From Robertkochia sediminum (GTDB lineage Bacteria > Bacteroidota > Bacteroidia > Flavobacteriales > Flavobacteriaceae): a stretch of DNA of 64,000 nucleotides. Under the pieces are notes generated by a model. It was not told the origin of the DNA and did no database searches. It saw only the letters and a program-made list of their open reading frames with translations. The stretch spans positions 84,517-148,516 of the forward strand of contig NZ_JADMKT010000074.1 of assembly GCF_016786255.1 (NCBI RefSeq), written 5' to 3'. Shown here in pieces: positions 8,229 through 17,397 of the stretch; position 1 is the first letter of the stretch, and every line of letters begins with the position of its first letter. The position numbers were made by a program, and so were the translations under genes.

Positions 8229-8909
8229 ATGAAGATAGATAAAGCACTTGAAGAGCAATACGAAGAACTGGGTGATGAGCATATTGGTTCTTCTGCCGAT
8301 ACTCCCCTGAGAGCAGACGCCTTTGACATGTCTGACGACGAAAAGATCGAGGATATCGAAACACATATTTATCGGGTGATGGAAACTCTCGGGCTTAACC
8401 TTACAGACGATAGTTTGAGAGGTACTCCGAGAAGGGTAGCCAAGATGTTCGTTAAGGAGATCTTCGCCGGACTGCATCCTGAGCGCAAGCCCAAGGCTTC
8501 TACATTCCAGAACAAATACAAATACGGTGAAATGTTGGTAGAAAAGAACATCACCGTGTATTCCACCTGTGAGCATCACCTGCTGCCGATCGTTGGTCGC
8601 GCCCATGTGGCTTACATCTCTAACGGTACCGTGATCGGATTATCGAAGATGAACCGTATCGTTGACTATTATGCCAAACGACCACAGGTACAGGAACGCA
8701 TGACCATGCAGATCGTTCAGGAGTTACAACAGGCGTTAGGCACCAAAGACGTGGCCTGCGTAGTCGATGCCAAACACCTTTGTGTAAATTCAAGAGGGAT
8801 CAGAGATATTGAGAGCAGTACGGTAACTGCCGAATTCGGAGGAAAGTTCAAGGATGCTGCAGTACGAAGAGAATTCCTGGACTACATTAACCTGGACACC
8901 GAATTTTAA
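8229..8909 (+). CDS. folE: GTP cyclohydrolase I
   Basis: The 226-residue enzyme converts GTP to dihydroneopterin triphosphate, the first step of tetrahydrofolate/pterin synthesis. Family blocks are FAGLHPERKPK, the zinc-binding Cys and His of STCEHHLLPIVGRAHVAY (about residues 112-130), GLSKMNRIVDYYAKRPQVQE and the second zinc Cys in DAKHLCVNSRGI. A variable acidic N-terminal extension of about 40 residues precedes the catalytic core, as in many bacterial FolE proteins. It is first in a run of same-strand genes continuing with cysS, yidD and lgt. Confidence 0.97.
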   Translation: MKIDKALEEQYEELGDEHIGSSADTPLRADAFDMSDDEKIEDIETHIYRVMETLGLNLTDDSLRGTPRRVAKMFVKEIFAGLHPERKPKASTFQNKYKYGEMLVEKNITVYSTCEHHLLPIVGRAHVAYISNGTVIGLSKMNRIVDYYAKRPQVQERMTMQIVQELQQALGTKDVACVVDAKHLCVNSRGIRDIESSTVTAEFGGKFKDAAVRREFLDYINLDTEF

Positions 8910-8966
8910 GCCATATCACCCCTCCCAAGACCACTAAATAAAAAGAACTCAGAGTACAATCGGGCT

Positions 8967-10454
8967 ATGCAATTATTCAAGGATCAGCAATTAAGCATTT
9001 ACAATTCCCTTAGCGGTAAAAAAGAAGCGTTTAACCCCATTAACGAAGGCCATGTAGGCATGTATGTTTGCGGACCTACGGTTTACAGCAATGTTCATTT
9101 GGGGAACTGCCGAACCTTTATTTCTTTCGACCTTGTATTTCGCTACCTGAAACACCTTGGCTACAAGGTGCGTTATGTGCGTAACATCACTGATGCAGGT
9201 CACCTCGAAAACGATGCCGACGAAGGAGAAGACCGAATTGCAAAAAAAGCACGACTAGAGAAGATCGAACCTATGGAGGTGGTGCAGCGCTATACGGTAG
9301 ATTTTCACAATACCCTTAACAAGTTCAACAACCTGCCTCCAAGTATTGAGCCCACCGCTACCGGCCATATTATCGAGCAGATCGAAGTGATCAAGGAGAT
9401 CCTTGACAAAGGCTATGCTTACGAAGTGAACGGCTCTGTATATTTTGACGTGATCAAGTTCAACCAGGATCACGAATACGGAAAACTCAGCGGAAGGAAC
9501 ATCGAAGACATGATCCACAACACCCGCGAAACCGCCGGACAAAGTGACAAAAGGAGTCCGCAGGATTTTGCCCTTTGGAAAAAGGCAGAACCCAAGCATA
9601 TCATGCGTTGGCCTTCACCCTGGAGCGACGGATTCCCGGGATGGCATCTCGAGTGTACAGCCATGAGTACTAAATATCTCGGAGACCATTTTGATATTCA
9701 CGGCGGAGGTATGGACCTTAAGTTTCCGCACCACGAGTGTGAGATCGCCCAGAACGAAGCCAGTAAAGGCAGTGCTCCGGTGAATTACTGGATGCATGCC
9801 AACATGCTCACCCTTAACGGGAAGAAAATGGCTAAATCTACGGGTAATAACATTTTGCCGAACGAGATCTTCTCGGGCGACAATGAGATCCTGAGCAAGG
9901 CCTTCTCCCCTTCTGTGACCCGCTTCTTTATGCTGCAGGCCCATTACCGAAGTATTCTCGACTTTAGCAACGACGCCCTTAGCGCCTCAGAAAAAGGATT
10001 CCAAAGACTTATGGAAGGTTTGCAGGACCTGGACAAGCTGCAGGCACAGGGACAGCTTAGCGATTTTGATGTAGCAGCCTGGAGACAGGAATGCTACGAT
10101 GCGATGAACGACGATTTCAACAGTCCGATACTTATCGCCAAACTCTTTGACGCGGTAAAACACATTAACCTGATCAAGGACGGGAAACAAAAGATCGATA
10201 CGCACAACCTGGGGATACTACGCACCACCATGAGCGCCTTCGTTTTTGACGTTCTCGGACTAATTGATGAAACCCGTTCCGAAGAAGCATCTACCGATAA
10301 GCTCAGCGGGGCAGTAGAACTGCTTATCAACATGAGAGCAGAAGCCAGAGCCAACAAAGATTTCGCCACATCCGACAAGATCCGCGACAAACTGGCTGCC
10401 CTGGGAATTCAACTAAAAGACAGCAAAGAAGGCACGTCCTTCTCCCTGAATTAA
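8967..10454 (+). CDS. cysS: Cysteinyl-tRNA synthetase
   Basis: The 495-residue class I synthetase charges tRNA-Cys. [19 protein letters not shown] near residues 32-50 includes the zinc Cys and an HIGH-equivalent HLGN. The zinc-site region [20 protein letters not shown] and [17 protein letters not shown] are conserved, and KMAKSTGN is the KMSKS loop. A DALR-type C-terminal helical domain completes the usual length. It lies 57 bases after folE with no terminator between them. Confidence 0.97.
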   Translation: MQLFKDQQLSIYNSLSGKKEAFNPINEGHVGMYVCGPTVYSNVHLGNCRTFISFDLVFRYLKHLGYKVRYVRNITDAGHLENDADEGEDRIAKKARLEKIEPMEVVQRYTVDFHNTLNKFNNLPPSIEPTATGHIIEQIEVIKEILDKGYAYEVNGSVYFDVIKFNQDHEYGKLSGRNIEDMIHNTRETAGQSDKRSPQDFALWKKAEPKHIMRWPSPWSDGFPGWHLECTAMSTKYLGDHFDIHGGGMDLKFPHHECEIAQNEASKGSAPVNYWMHANMLTLNGKKMAKSTGNNILPNEIFSGDNEILSKAFSPSVTRFFMLQAHYRSILDFSNDALSASEKGFQRLMEGLQDLDKLQAQGQLSDFDVAAWRQECYDAMNDDFNSPILIAKLFDAVKHINLIKDGKQKIDTHNLGILRTTMSAFVFDVLGLIDETRSEEASTDKLSGAVELLINMRAEARANKDFATSDKIRDKLAALGIQLKDSKEGTSFSLN

Positions 10455-10483
10455 GAAGCGAAAACACCCTGAGAAACCCCGGT

Positions 10484-10717
10484 ATGAAGCTAAGCCTGAA
10501 GAACATCCTTATCAGCCCTTTTGTTTTCCTGGTCAGGTTCTATCAGGTGGCGATCTCCCCCTACACCCCATCGGCATGCCGCTACAGTCCGACCTGTTCC
10601 CAGTACACCCTGGAAGCCTTGAAAAAACACGGACTCTTTAAAGGTGGATGGCTAGCCGTAAAACGCATTGCCAGCTGTAATCCATGGGGCGGCTCGGGTT
10701 ACGATCCCGTTCCTTAA
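10484..10717 (+). CDS. yidD: Membrane protein insertion efficiency factor YidD
   Basis: The 77-residue protein shows the YidD signature: an amphipathic start, then [33 protein letters not shown] with the conserved cysteines, and C-terminal [17 protein letters not shown]. YidD helps YidC/Sec insert inner membrane proteins. It lies 29 bases after cysS and upstream of lgt, in an envelope context. Confidence 0.95.
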   Translation: MKLSLKNILISPFVFLVRFYQVAISPYTPSACRYSPTCSQYTLEALKKHGLFKGGWLAVKRIASCNPWGGSGYDPVP

Positions 10718-10778
10718 AACCATTAATAGATGGCAGCAAGTTTTCGCATACCCCACATTCAGATACTAACGAATTAGC

Positions 10779-10786
10779 TATATTTA
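10779..10786 (+). promoter_or_regulatory. Possible lgt promoter -7 box
   Basis: TATATTTA at 10779-10786 differs from TAnnTTTG at one base and lies 19 bases upstream of the lgt ATG. A TTC at 10758-10760 could serve as a weak -33 element. Confidence 0.4.
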
Positions 10787-10805
10787 CTGGCAAAACTAAC
10801 CGAAC

Positions 10806-11630
10806 ATGCATTTTTTAAGTTTTACCTGGGATTCAGACGGAATACTCTTCAACATCGGATCCTTTCCCCTTCGCTATTACAGCCTGATGTTCATCATCGC
10901 TTTTTCTATAGGTTTCTACATCATGAAACGCATATACGAGAATGAGAACGTCTCAGTAGAAAAGCTGGACCCGTTATTTATATATACCGTGGTGGCTACC
11001 CTGCTGGGCGCACGGCTCGGCCACTTCATTTTCTACGAACCAGAAGTATTCCTTGAAGACCCTTTAAGCGTATTCCTCCCCTTTGAATTCACCCCTAGCT
11101 TCCGCTTTACCGGATTCCAGGGACTTGCGAGCCACGGAGCCGCCATAGGGATCATCATCGCCATGTATCTCTACAGCAAAAAGGTCATACAGAAGCCAAT
11201 GATCTGGATCCTGGACCGCATCGTGATCCCCGTAGCCATAGGAGGTATTTTTGTGCGTTTAGGCAACTTCTTCAACTCTGAGATCGTTGGAAAACCTACG
11301 AACAGCGATTGGGGCGTTATTTTTGCACGCCTGGGCGAGAATTTCCCAAGACATCCTGCACAACTTTACGAAGCTTTCGGATACCTGATCGTGTTCATCG
11401 TACTGTGGAGGATATACTGGAAAACCGACAAAAAAGATCAACCGGGATATATTTTCGGACTCTTCCTGGTATTGCTATGGACCGTGCGTTTTATCGCAGA
11501 ATTCTACAAGCGCTCTCAGGGCGGATTCGAATCGGCTTTAGGCACCTTCACAACAGGACAGTGGCTGAGCATCCCGTTCATTATTGCCGGTTTCTATTTT
11601 ATGTTCAGAAAAAGAAAACATGTGGCGTAA
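10806..11630 (+). CDS. lgt: Prolipoprotein diacylglyceryl transferase
   Basis: The 274-residue polytopic inner membrane enzyme transfers diacylglyceryl from phosphatidylglycerol to the lipobox Cys of prolipoproteins. The protein carries YYSLMFIIAFSIGFYI, GARLGHFIFYEPE, GLASHGAAIGIIIA (H of the catalytic region), RLGNFFNSEIVGKPT (the family's RxGNFxNxE signature) and a final FIAEFYKRSQGGFE segment. The length is usual for Bacteroidota. It overlaps the following lipoprotein gene by 11 bases, so enzyme and a substrate are translated from the same message. Confidence 0.96.
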   Translation: MHFLSFTWDSDGILFNIGSFPLRYYSLMFIIAFSIGFYIMKRIYENENVSVEKLDPLFIYTVVATLLGARLGHFIFYEPEVFLEDPLSVFLPFEFTPSFRFTGFQGLASHGAAIGIIIAMYLYSKKVIQKPMIWILDRIVIPVAIGGIFVRLGNFFNSEIVGKPTNSDWGVIFARLGENFPRHPAQLYEAFGYLIVFIVLWRIYWKTDKKDQPGYIFGLFLVLLWTVRFIAEFYKRSQGGFESALGTFTTGQWLSIPFIIAGFYFMFRKRKHVA

Positions 11631-12093
11631 TCTACTCACAGCCGTATTGCTGATGGCTCTTATGAGCTGCAAACAAAAGGATCAAAACACGATCACAGAG
11701 ACCAAAGTAAGCTTCAGGCAGGAGGCTGCCGGAGCGATCTACAGAGGCGACACCCTTATTGTAGGAAGCCTTAAGATCGAAATAGCCGACACCCCTTTCG
11801 AACGCCAAACCGGACTTATGTACCGGGAAAGCATGGAAAAAGACCAGGGCATGTGGTTCGTTTTCGAAGAGGAAGCTCCAAGGTACTTCTACATGAAGAA
11901 CACCCTGATCCCCCTGGACCTGCTCTATGCCGACAAGAACAAAAAGATCGTAAGCATCATCAGGAACGCACAGCCCTTAAACAAGGCCTCCTTACCCTCA
12001 CAATACCCCGCCATGTATGTACTGGAACTCAATGGCGGCAGTGCAGACCGTTGGGACATCCGGGTGAACGATAGCATCAGTATCATTCCATAA
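11620..12093 (+). CDS. DUF192-family lipoprotein
   Basis: Using the ATG at 11620, inside the end of lgt, gives a 157-residue protein with a lipoprotein signal (MWRNLLTAVLLMALMSC). A DUF192 domain follows, with LKIEIADTPFERQTGLMYRE and GMWFVFEEEAPRYFYMKNTLIPLDLLYAD blocks. DUF192 is a small beta-rich domain of uncertain role, often exported. An earlier in-frame start (11584) would remove the signal peptide from the N-terminus and is less likely. The overlap with lgt suggests translational coupling. Confidence 0.88.
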   Translation: MWRNLLTAVLLMALMSCKQKDQNTITETKVSFRQEAAGAIYRGDTLIVGSLKIEIADTPFERQTGLMYRESMEKDQGMWFVFEEEAPRYFYMKNTLIPLDLLYADKNKKIVSIIRNAQPLNKASLPSQYPAMYVLELNGGSADRWDIRVNDSISIIP

Positions 12094-12142
12094 ACTGTCT
12101 GAACAAGCTTTTTCTTACCTTAGGACGGAAAATCCTAAAATA

Positions 12143-13504
12143 ATGAAACTGCATTTTACCTGTGTATTATTAATATCGTGGTTTGCTGCATCTGCGCAAA
12201 GCCCCTCCCACACCTGGAAAGGAACACTAAACTTTAGTGGTCGCTCCCTGCAGTTACATTTCGAACTGCCTGTACCGAATGATTCCTCCGCAACGCTTAG
12301 CGTACCCGCACAGGGCCTGGTGCGCTACCCGGCAAGCAACACCACCATAAGTAAGGATTCGATAAGACTGCATTTCGATGCACTGGGGATAGAGGTAAAC
12401 GGCGCCTTTACGAACGACAGCATTATAAATGCACGTTTTCTGCAAAACAATATGTCCTTTCCGCTAACCTTGAACAAAAGCACGGATGCCAGACTGCTTT
12501 TGCGCCCTCAAAACCCAAAACCTCCATTTCCCTATATTAGCCGGGATGTGAGTTTCACAAATAAGGAGGCCAATATAACACTCAAAGGCACGTTTAGCGT
12601 GCCTCATGGCAACACCCCTTTCCCAGCCGTTGTGCTCATAAGCGGCAGTGGCCCGCAAGACAGGGATGCAACCATAGCAGGTCACCAATGGTTCGCTGTG
12701 TTAGCCGACCAGCTTACAAGGGCCGGGATCGCTGTTTTGCGTTATGACGACAGAGGCATCGGCGCCTCTGAAGGAAATTTTGATCAGGCTACCACAACAG
12801 ACTTTGCAACCGACGCTCATGCCGCCCTGGCATGGTTAAAAGAACAACCGGAAACAGCAACAGGCCATGTGGGATACGCAGGCCATAGCGAAGGTGGCCT
12901 CGTTGCCCTTATTGCCGCAAACCACATCGAAAAACCCGACTTCCTGATCCTCCTGGCTACCCCTGTAACACAAGGCAATGAATTCATGCTGGAACAAAAG
13001 CGGGACGTTGAAACCGCAATGGGCATACCCGAACCGGCAGTGACTGCCTCAAACCAATTATTCCGCAAACTTTATACAACCCTAATGAACATGGATGGCG
13101 ATCGGGAAGAAAGAAAAACCACGATCATCAAAGAACTGGAAGAACTCACCAAAAACGCCCTTTCAGCATCACAATCTGCCCAACTGGCCAATACATTAAG
13201 TACAGACTGGATGACAGCATTATTAAAGACAAAGCCTGAATACTACATCACCGGCCTGAGTATGCCTGTACTCGCACTTTACGGATCTAAAGATATCCAG
13301 GTAAACGCCAAAACTCACAGCACCAAACTTTGCTCCTTGTTACCGGAAAAGATCAAGGCACATTCCCAGGTAAAAAACCTTGAAGGCCTCAACCATCTAT
13401 TCCAACCCGCGACAACCGGATTACCCGAAGAATACGCTACGATCACAACCACCTTATCCCCTGATATCGTGCATTTTATCGAAAAATGGGTCGCAAAACG
13501 TTAA
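12143..13504 (+). CDS. Exported alpha/beta hydrolase
   Basis: The 453-residue protein has a signal peptide (MKLHFTCVLLISWFAASAQ) and an N-terminal beta-rich domain (about residues 20-140). The alpha/beta hydrolase domain starts at VVLISGSGPQDRDATIAGH. The nucleophile elbow is GHSEGG (about residue 250, Ser nucleophile), the acid is probably in LALYGSKDIQV, and the catalytic His in LEGLNHLFQP. This layout is common for periplasmic serine esterases or acyl hydrolases of Bacteroidota related to the BAAT/S9 group; the substrate is unknown. It lies 50 bases after the DUF192 gene. Confidence 0.85.
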   Translation: MKLHFTCVLLISWFAASAQSPSHTWKGTLNFSGRSLQLHFELPVPNDSSATLSVPAQGLVRYPASNTTISKDSIRLHFDALGIEVNGAFTNDSIINARFLQNNMSFPLTLNKSTDARLLLRPQNPKPPFPYISRDVSFTNKEANITLKGTFSVPHGNTPFPAVVLISGSGPQDRDATIAGHQWFAVLADQLTRAGIAVLRYDDRGIGASEGNFDQATTTDFATDAHAALAWLKEQPETATGHVGYAGHSEGGLVALIAANHIEKPDFLILLATPVTQGNEFMLEQKRDVETAMGIPEPAVTASNQLFRKLYTTLMNMDGDREERKTTIIKELEELTKNALSASQSAQLANTLSTDWMTALLKTKPEYYITGLSMPVLALYGSKDIQVNAKTHSTKLCSLLPEKIKAHSQVKNLEGLNHLFQPATTGLPEEYATITTTLSPDIVHFIEKWVAKR

Positions 13505-13689
13505 AATTTGCATCCGGTCGATAGAGTTATTAACAGGCTATATACCAGCACATTAAGACATAACAACAACTCTTCATCGTTGATTTACAGCACTTTAACC
13601 TATTTTGTTTAACTAAATTTACCTTAATCAAGCCCCTGATGTACGGCCCGGGTTGTTAATAACCCTAAGCTATTGACTATCAACACTAT

Positions 13690-13719
13690 TTGGCTGTTTG
13701 CCATTTATAATTATATTTG
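13690..13719 (+). promoter_or_regulatory. Full-consensus Bacteroidota promoter
   Basis: TTG at 13690-13692 is followed by exactly 19 bases and then TATATTTG at 13712-13719, a perfect match to TTG-N19-TAnnTTTG. It drives the CxxC protein gene and excludes the upstream ATG at 13698, which lies inside the promoter. The rest of the gap 13505-13689 shows only a short GGGTT/AACCC hairpin. Confidence 0.85.
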
Positions 13720-13742
13720 GACGGAAATCTAACTTGTTAAAC

Positions 13743-14174
13743 ATGAGACTTATACGAGCAGCCCTAAGAGAATTAACCGATCTCGAGCTCGCCTATTTTG
13801 CGACCTACACCGCCCCTAAACTCACTCCAGAAACCCGGCAGAAGATCTGGCACTATTTAAAAGAAAGAAACTTAAACAAGATCAAGGCCAAGGCTTTGAT
13901 CGAATTACACGAGTGCAAAACCACAGAGCAGGAAGGACCTCAGTGTCCGCGATGCAACACAGCGCAAACCACAATAAGCGAACAAAAGATATCAAGCACC
14001 TCAACCTGGCTTACCTATAACGACCTGGTAGCCGATCAATCAAAGAACAAAACCTCATACTGGTCTGTTGAACCAAAGAAATGTGTGATCTGTGAAACCA
14101 CAGTAAACCGAAGCACCCTGCCGCAACCTTCGGTACAGGGCGTTCGTGTATTCACCAATTCACTACGATCCTAG
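13743..14174 (+). CDS. Unrecognised small protein with two CxxC motifs
   Basis: The start at 13743 (MRLIRAALRELTDLELAYFA) is chosen because a perfect promoter ends only 23 bases upstream. The 143-residue protein has a charged helical N-terminal half (RQKIWHYLKERNLNKIKAKA), CPRC near residue 74, a Ser/Thr-rich middle, and CVIC near residue 118. Four cysteines in two pairs suggest a single zinc-ribbon-like metal site, but I do not recognise the family. No signal peptide or membrane segment is seen. It stands alone between a promoter and a terminator, so it is a single-gene unit. Confidence 0.75.
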   Translation: MRLIRAALRELTDLELAYFATYTAPKLTPETRQKIWHYLKERNLNKIKAKALIELHECKTTEQEGPQCPRCNTAQTTISEQKISSTSTWLTYNDLVADQSKNKTSYWSVEPKKCVICETTVNRSTLPQPSVQGVRVFTNSLRS

Positions 14175-14207
14175 CTCCAATTATTTAACGTGTTAATTTC
14201 GGGGTAC

Positions 14208-14242
14208 AAAAAAAGCCATCTGATCATTCAGATGGCTTTTTT
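14208..14242. terminator. Bidirectional terminator between the CxxC gene and secDF
   Basis: A perfect 10-bp stem (AGCCATCTGA with TCAGATGGCT, 14214-14223 and 14228-14237, loop TCAT) is flanked by A-run and T-run. It can stop both the CxxC gene on the + strand and secDF on the - strand. Confidence 0.92.
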
Positions 14243-14264
14243 CTATATATAAGCTTTTAACGCT

Positions 14265-17237
14265 TTATTCGTCTTTCTTGGCACTAATACCTTTAGACTT
14301 CAACGTATCATACATCACAGGAGTTGCAATAAAGAGGGATGAATACGTACCCACGATCACACCAATGATCATTGCGAACATAAATCCTCTAAGCGACTCT
14401 CCTCCGAAGATAAAGATAGCAAGAAGTACTACGATGGTTGTAAGCGAGGTATTGAGCGTACGGCTCAGGGTGCTGTTAAGCGCCTCGTTCACGTTATCAC
14501 CACCTCTCCAGCCTTTCTCACTGATCACCTCACGAATACGGTCAAATACAACCACGGTGTCGTTAAGCGAGTAACCAATTACGGTCAGGATGGCCGCAAT
14601 AAAGGCCTGATCGATCTCCATGTTGAACGGCATAATGCTTGAGAATGCAGAGAAGATCCCCAATACGATAACCACATCGTGGAATACCGCTGTAACCGCT
14701 CCAAGAGAGAACTGCCACTTACTGAATCGTAAAAGGATATAGAGGAATACGATGGCGAGAGATCCGAGGATCGCCCAAACCGCGTTCTTCTTAATATCAT
14801 CGGCAATGGTTGGTCCAACCTTGATCGCCTGAACAATACCCAAGGTCTTCCCTTCACCACCAGGAATAAATTCCTCGTAAGTGAATCCATCAGGAAGGTG
14901 CTTTTGCAGGGCCGTGAACATAGCGTTCTGGATCTCTTCGTCTACTGCAGATCCTTCCTCGTCTACTTTGAACTTGGTAGTTACCTTCACCTGGTTTGGA
15001 TCACCATAGGTTTTTACCTCAGCAGTTCCAAGAGAAGCAGACAGATCGTTAGCGATCTCTGCAGGATTCACAGGATCAACAAAACGAACGGTATAAGAAC
15101 GTCCCCCTACAAAGTCAACCCCACCTTCAAGTCCTTTGGTAAAGAGCAATACAGCACTTACAAGAACCAGGATAGCAGAGATCACATAAGAAACCTTACG
15201 CTTAGACAGGAAGTCAATGTTCATGTTCGCAAAGAGATTCTTAGTCGCTGCAGTAAAGAAGTCAAGACGCTTACTACCACTCTTAAGATACCACTCGATA
15301 AGCAATCTTGTAACGAAGATAGCCGTGAAGAGTGAAGTTGCAATACCGATCAAAAGCGTTGTTGCAAATCCTTGAATAGGACCGGTTCCGAACAACAAGA
15401 GAATGATAGCGGTAAGACCAGTAGTGATATTCGCATCAAGAATAGAAGATAACGCATTGCTGAAACCATCCTCGATGGCCTGCTTCTGTCCTTTACCTTT
15501 TTTCACTTCTTCTTTAACACGCTCGAAGATCAGTACGTTCGCATCTACCGACATACCAATGGTAAGCACGATACCCGCGATACCGGGAAGGGTAAGAACC
15601 GCTCCGAGTCCGGCAAGAACACCGAAGATCAATACAATGTTAAATACCAGGGCGATATCGGCAAAGATACCTGCTTTCCCGTAATAGAACACCATCCACA
15701 CCAACACCAATACCATGGCGATAAGGAAGGAGGTCATACCACTGTTGATCGCTTCTTCTGCAAGCGATGGTCCAACCACATCAGATTGGATAATATCTGC
15801 AGAGGCAGGAAGTTTACCTGCTCTCAGAACGTTAGCAAGGTCATCGGCCTCTTCCAGAGAAAAGTCTCCTGAGATCTCTGAGTTTCCTCCTGAGATCGCT
15901 CCTTTTGAAACTCCCGGCGCAGAATACACTACATTATCAAGAACGATAGCGATATTTCCACCTTCGCGGAACGCTTTCCCGGTAAGTTCCTCCCATAGTT
16001 TTGCGCCACGGGTATTCATTTGCATACTTACTGCAGGACGACCTGCGATATCGAAAGATTGAGCAGCATCAGTGATCACATCACCATTCATAGCCGGCTC
16101 GTTAGCTCTGTTACTTTTAAGAGCGTAAAGATTAACTACCTCAGCATTCTTAGCAGGAATACCCCAGGCGAACTTAGCGTATTGCAGCGAAGCAGGACGC
16201 AGTGCTCTTACCTCAGGCATATTCAAATACGAAGAGAACTTAGCAGTATCTTTAATAGCTACGGTAGCGATCATTGGTGATCCCTGGAATCCGGGAGCAG
16301 CAATAAGCTCGAATAGCGGATTGTTCTGGGTAGCAATATCAAGAGAATCCTGACCTGCATCAGAAAGCAGCGAATCGATCTCCGATACCTCTTCCTGAGC
16401 CTCAGGAGCTTCTGTTTCTACAAGATCAACAAGCGTATTATTGGCAGCGATCAGGAAGTTCGTAACCTCTTCGGTCTTGAACGTTTCCCAAAACTCCAGC
16501 TGTGCTGTACTTTGAAGCAGGTTCTTAACACGCTCAACGTTCTTAGCTCCCGGAAGCTCCACAAGGATACGTCCTGAAGTTCCAAGACGCTGAATGTTTG
16601 GCTGGGTAACGCCAAACTTATCGATACGCTTACGCAATACCTCGAACGCAGAAACGATAGATTCGTCAATTTTTCTTCTGATGATCGGCTTCACTTCCTC
16701 ATTGGTCATCTGGAAGTTGATCTCTTCAGACAATGCTTTGTTGGCAAAGATATCGGGGGAAGCTAGTTTGGTAGAACCGTTGGCTACCGCTTCGAACTCC
16801 TGGAAGAACAGCTCAACGTAATCGTCCTGGCTGTCTTTCGAAGCCTCGTCGGCACGTGCCAGCGCTTCGTTAAAAACGGGGTCTTTGGTATTATCGGCTA
16901 AACCTTTGAGGATGTCTTTAACAGAGATCTGAAGGATCGCATTGATACCTCCTTTAAGGTCAAGACCTTTGTTCAGTTCTTTATCCTTTACATCGCTGTA
17001 GGTATAATCGGCAACACCCAGGCTGAACACCTCCTGATTAGACACCGAATCCAAATACCTCGATTCAATAACCTCTCGCTTTGCTACGTAGTCTTCCTCT
17101 GTATCCGGAACACTGCTAATAGCATAAGCTTCGGCCTCATTTTCCACCTTGTTTGCTACGAAGGTAAAAGACAGCTGATAAATGCTGACTAAACCGAACA
17201 AAATAGCAAAAAGTCTGATAAGTCCTTTGTTCTGCAT
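14265..17237 (-). CDS. secDF: Fused protein translocase subunit SecDF
   Basis: This 990-residue inner membrane protein joins SecD and SecF in one chain, the arrangement usual in Bacteroidota. The SecD part has an N-terminal TM, LNKGLDLKGGINAILQI, a large periplasmic P1 domain (about residues 90-500), and a six-helix bundle with GMSVDANVLIFERVKEE. The SecF part starts around residue 660 with GLEGGVDFVGGRSYTVRF and includes GYSLNDTVVVFDRIRE. The protein uses proton motive force to pull exported chains across SecYEG. secA lies elsewhere in the window at 45 kb. Confidence 0.97.
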   Translation of the reverse strand: MQNKGLIRLFAILFGLVSIYQLSFTFVANKVENEAEAYAISSVPDTEEDYVAKREVIESRYLDSVSNQEVFSLGVADYTYSDVKDKELNKGLDLKGGINAILQISVKDILKGLADNTKDPVFNEALARADEASKDSQDDYVELFFQEFEAVANGSTKLASPDIFANKALSEEINFQMTNEEVKPIIRRKIDESIVSAFEVLRKRIDKFGVTQPNIQRLGTSGRILVELPGAKNVERVKNLLQSTAQLEFWETFKTEEVTNFLIAANNTLVDLVETEAPEAQEEVSEIDSLLSDAGQDSLDIATQNNPLFELIAAPGFQGSPMIATVAIKDTAKFSSYLNMPEVRALRPASLQYAKFAWGIPAKNAEVVNLYALKSNRANEPAMNGDVITDAAQSFDIAGRPAVSMQMNTRGAKLWEELTGKAFREGGNIAIVLDNVVYSAPGVSKGAISGGNSEISGDFSLEEADDLANVLRAGKLPASADIIQSDVVGPSLAEEAINSGMTSFLIAMVLVLVWMVFYYGKAGIFADIALVFNIVLIFGVLAGLGAVLTLPGIAGIVLTIGMSVDANVLIFERVKEEVKKGKGQKQAIEDGFSNALSSILDANITTGLTAIILLLFGTGPIQGFATTLLIGIATSLFTAIFVTRLLIEWYLKSGSKRLDFFTAATKNLFANMNIDFLSKRKVSYVISAILVLVSAVLLFTKGLEGGVDFVGGRSYTVRFVDPVNPAEIANDLSASLGTAEVKTYGDPNQVKVTTKFKVDEEGSAVDEEIQNAMFTALQKHLPDGFTYEEFIPGGEGKTLGIVQAIKVGPTIADDIKKNAVWAILGSLAIVFLYILLRFSKWQFSLGAVTAVFHDVVIVLGIFSAFSSIMPFNMEIDQAFIAAILTVIGYSLNDTVVVFDRIREVISEKGWRGGDNVNEALNSTLSRTLNTSLTTIVVLLAIFIFGGESLRGFMFAMIIGVIVGTYSSLFIATPVMYDTLKSKGISAKKDE

Positions 17238-17273
17238 TCTAAAATTATTTTATGGTCAATTCTTTCAAACGGC

Positions 17274-17304
17274 CAAATATAGCATTTACCATATGAAGAA
17301 ACAA
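17274..17304 (-). promoter_or_regulatory. secDF promoter
   Basis: On the reverse strand a TTG (17304-17302) is followed after 20 bases by TATATTTG (17281-17274), a perfect -7 box. The ATG of secDF is at 17237, giving a leader of about 30 bases. Confidence 0.75.
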
Positions 17305-17331
17305 TTATTTTTAAAGGGATTTAAAACATGC

Positions 17332-17365
17332 AAAACCCTGCTAAAACAAAGGGTTTAACAGGGTT
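17332..17365 (-). terminator. Probable mdh terminator
   Basis: AACCCTG (17334-17340) and CAGGGTT (17359-17365) form a stem on the reverse strand followed by a short T-run. An alternative pairing exists with AAAGGGTTT inside the loop. The T-tract is short, so confidence is moderate. Confidence 0.55.
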
Positions 17366-17397
17366 GAGTATGAATTAGTTAAGACTTCTTATGTAGC

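Noticed and set aside
13698..13742. Longer start for the CxxC protein
   Set aside because: A perfect promoter spans 13690-13719, so an ATG at 13698 would lie before the transcription start.
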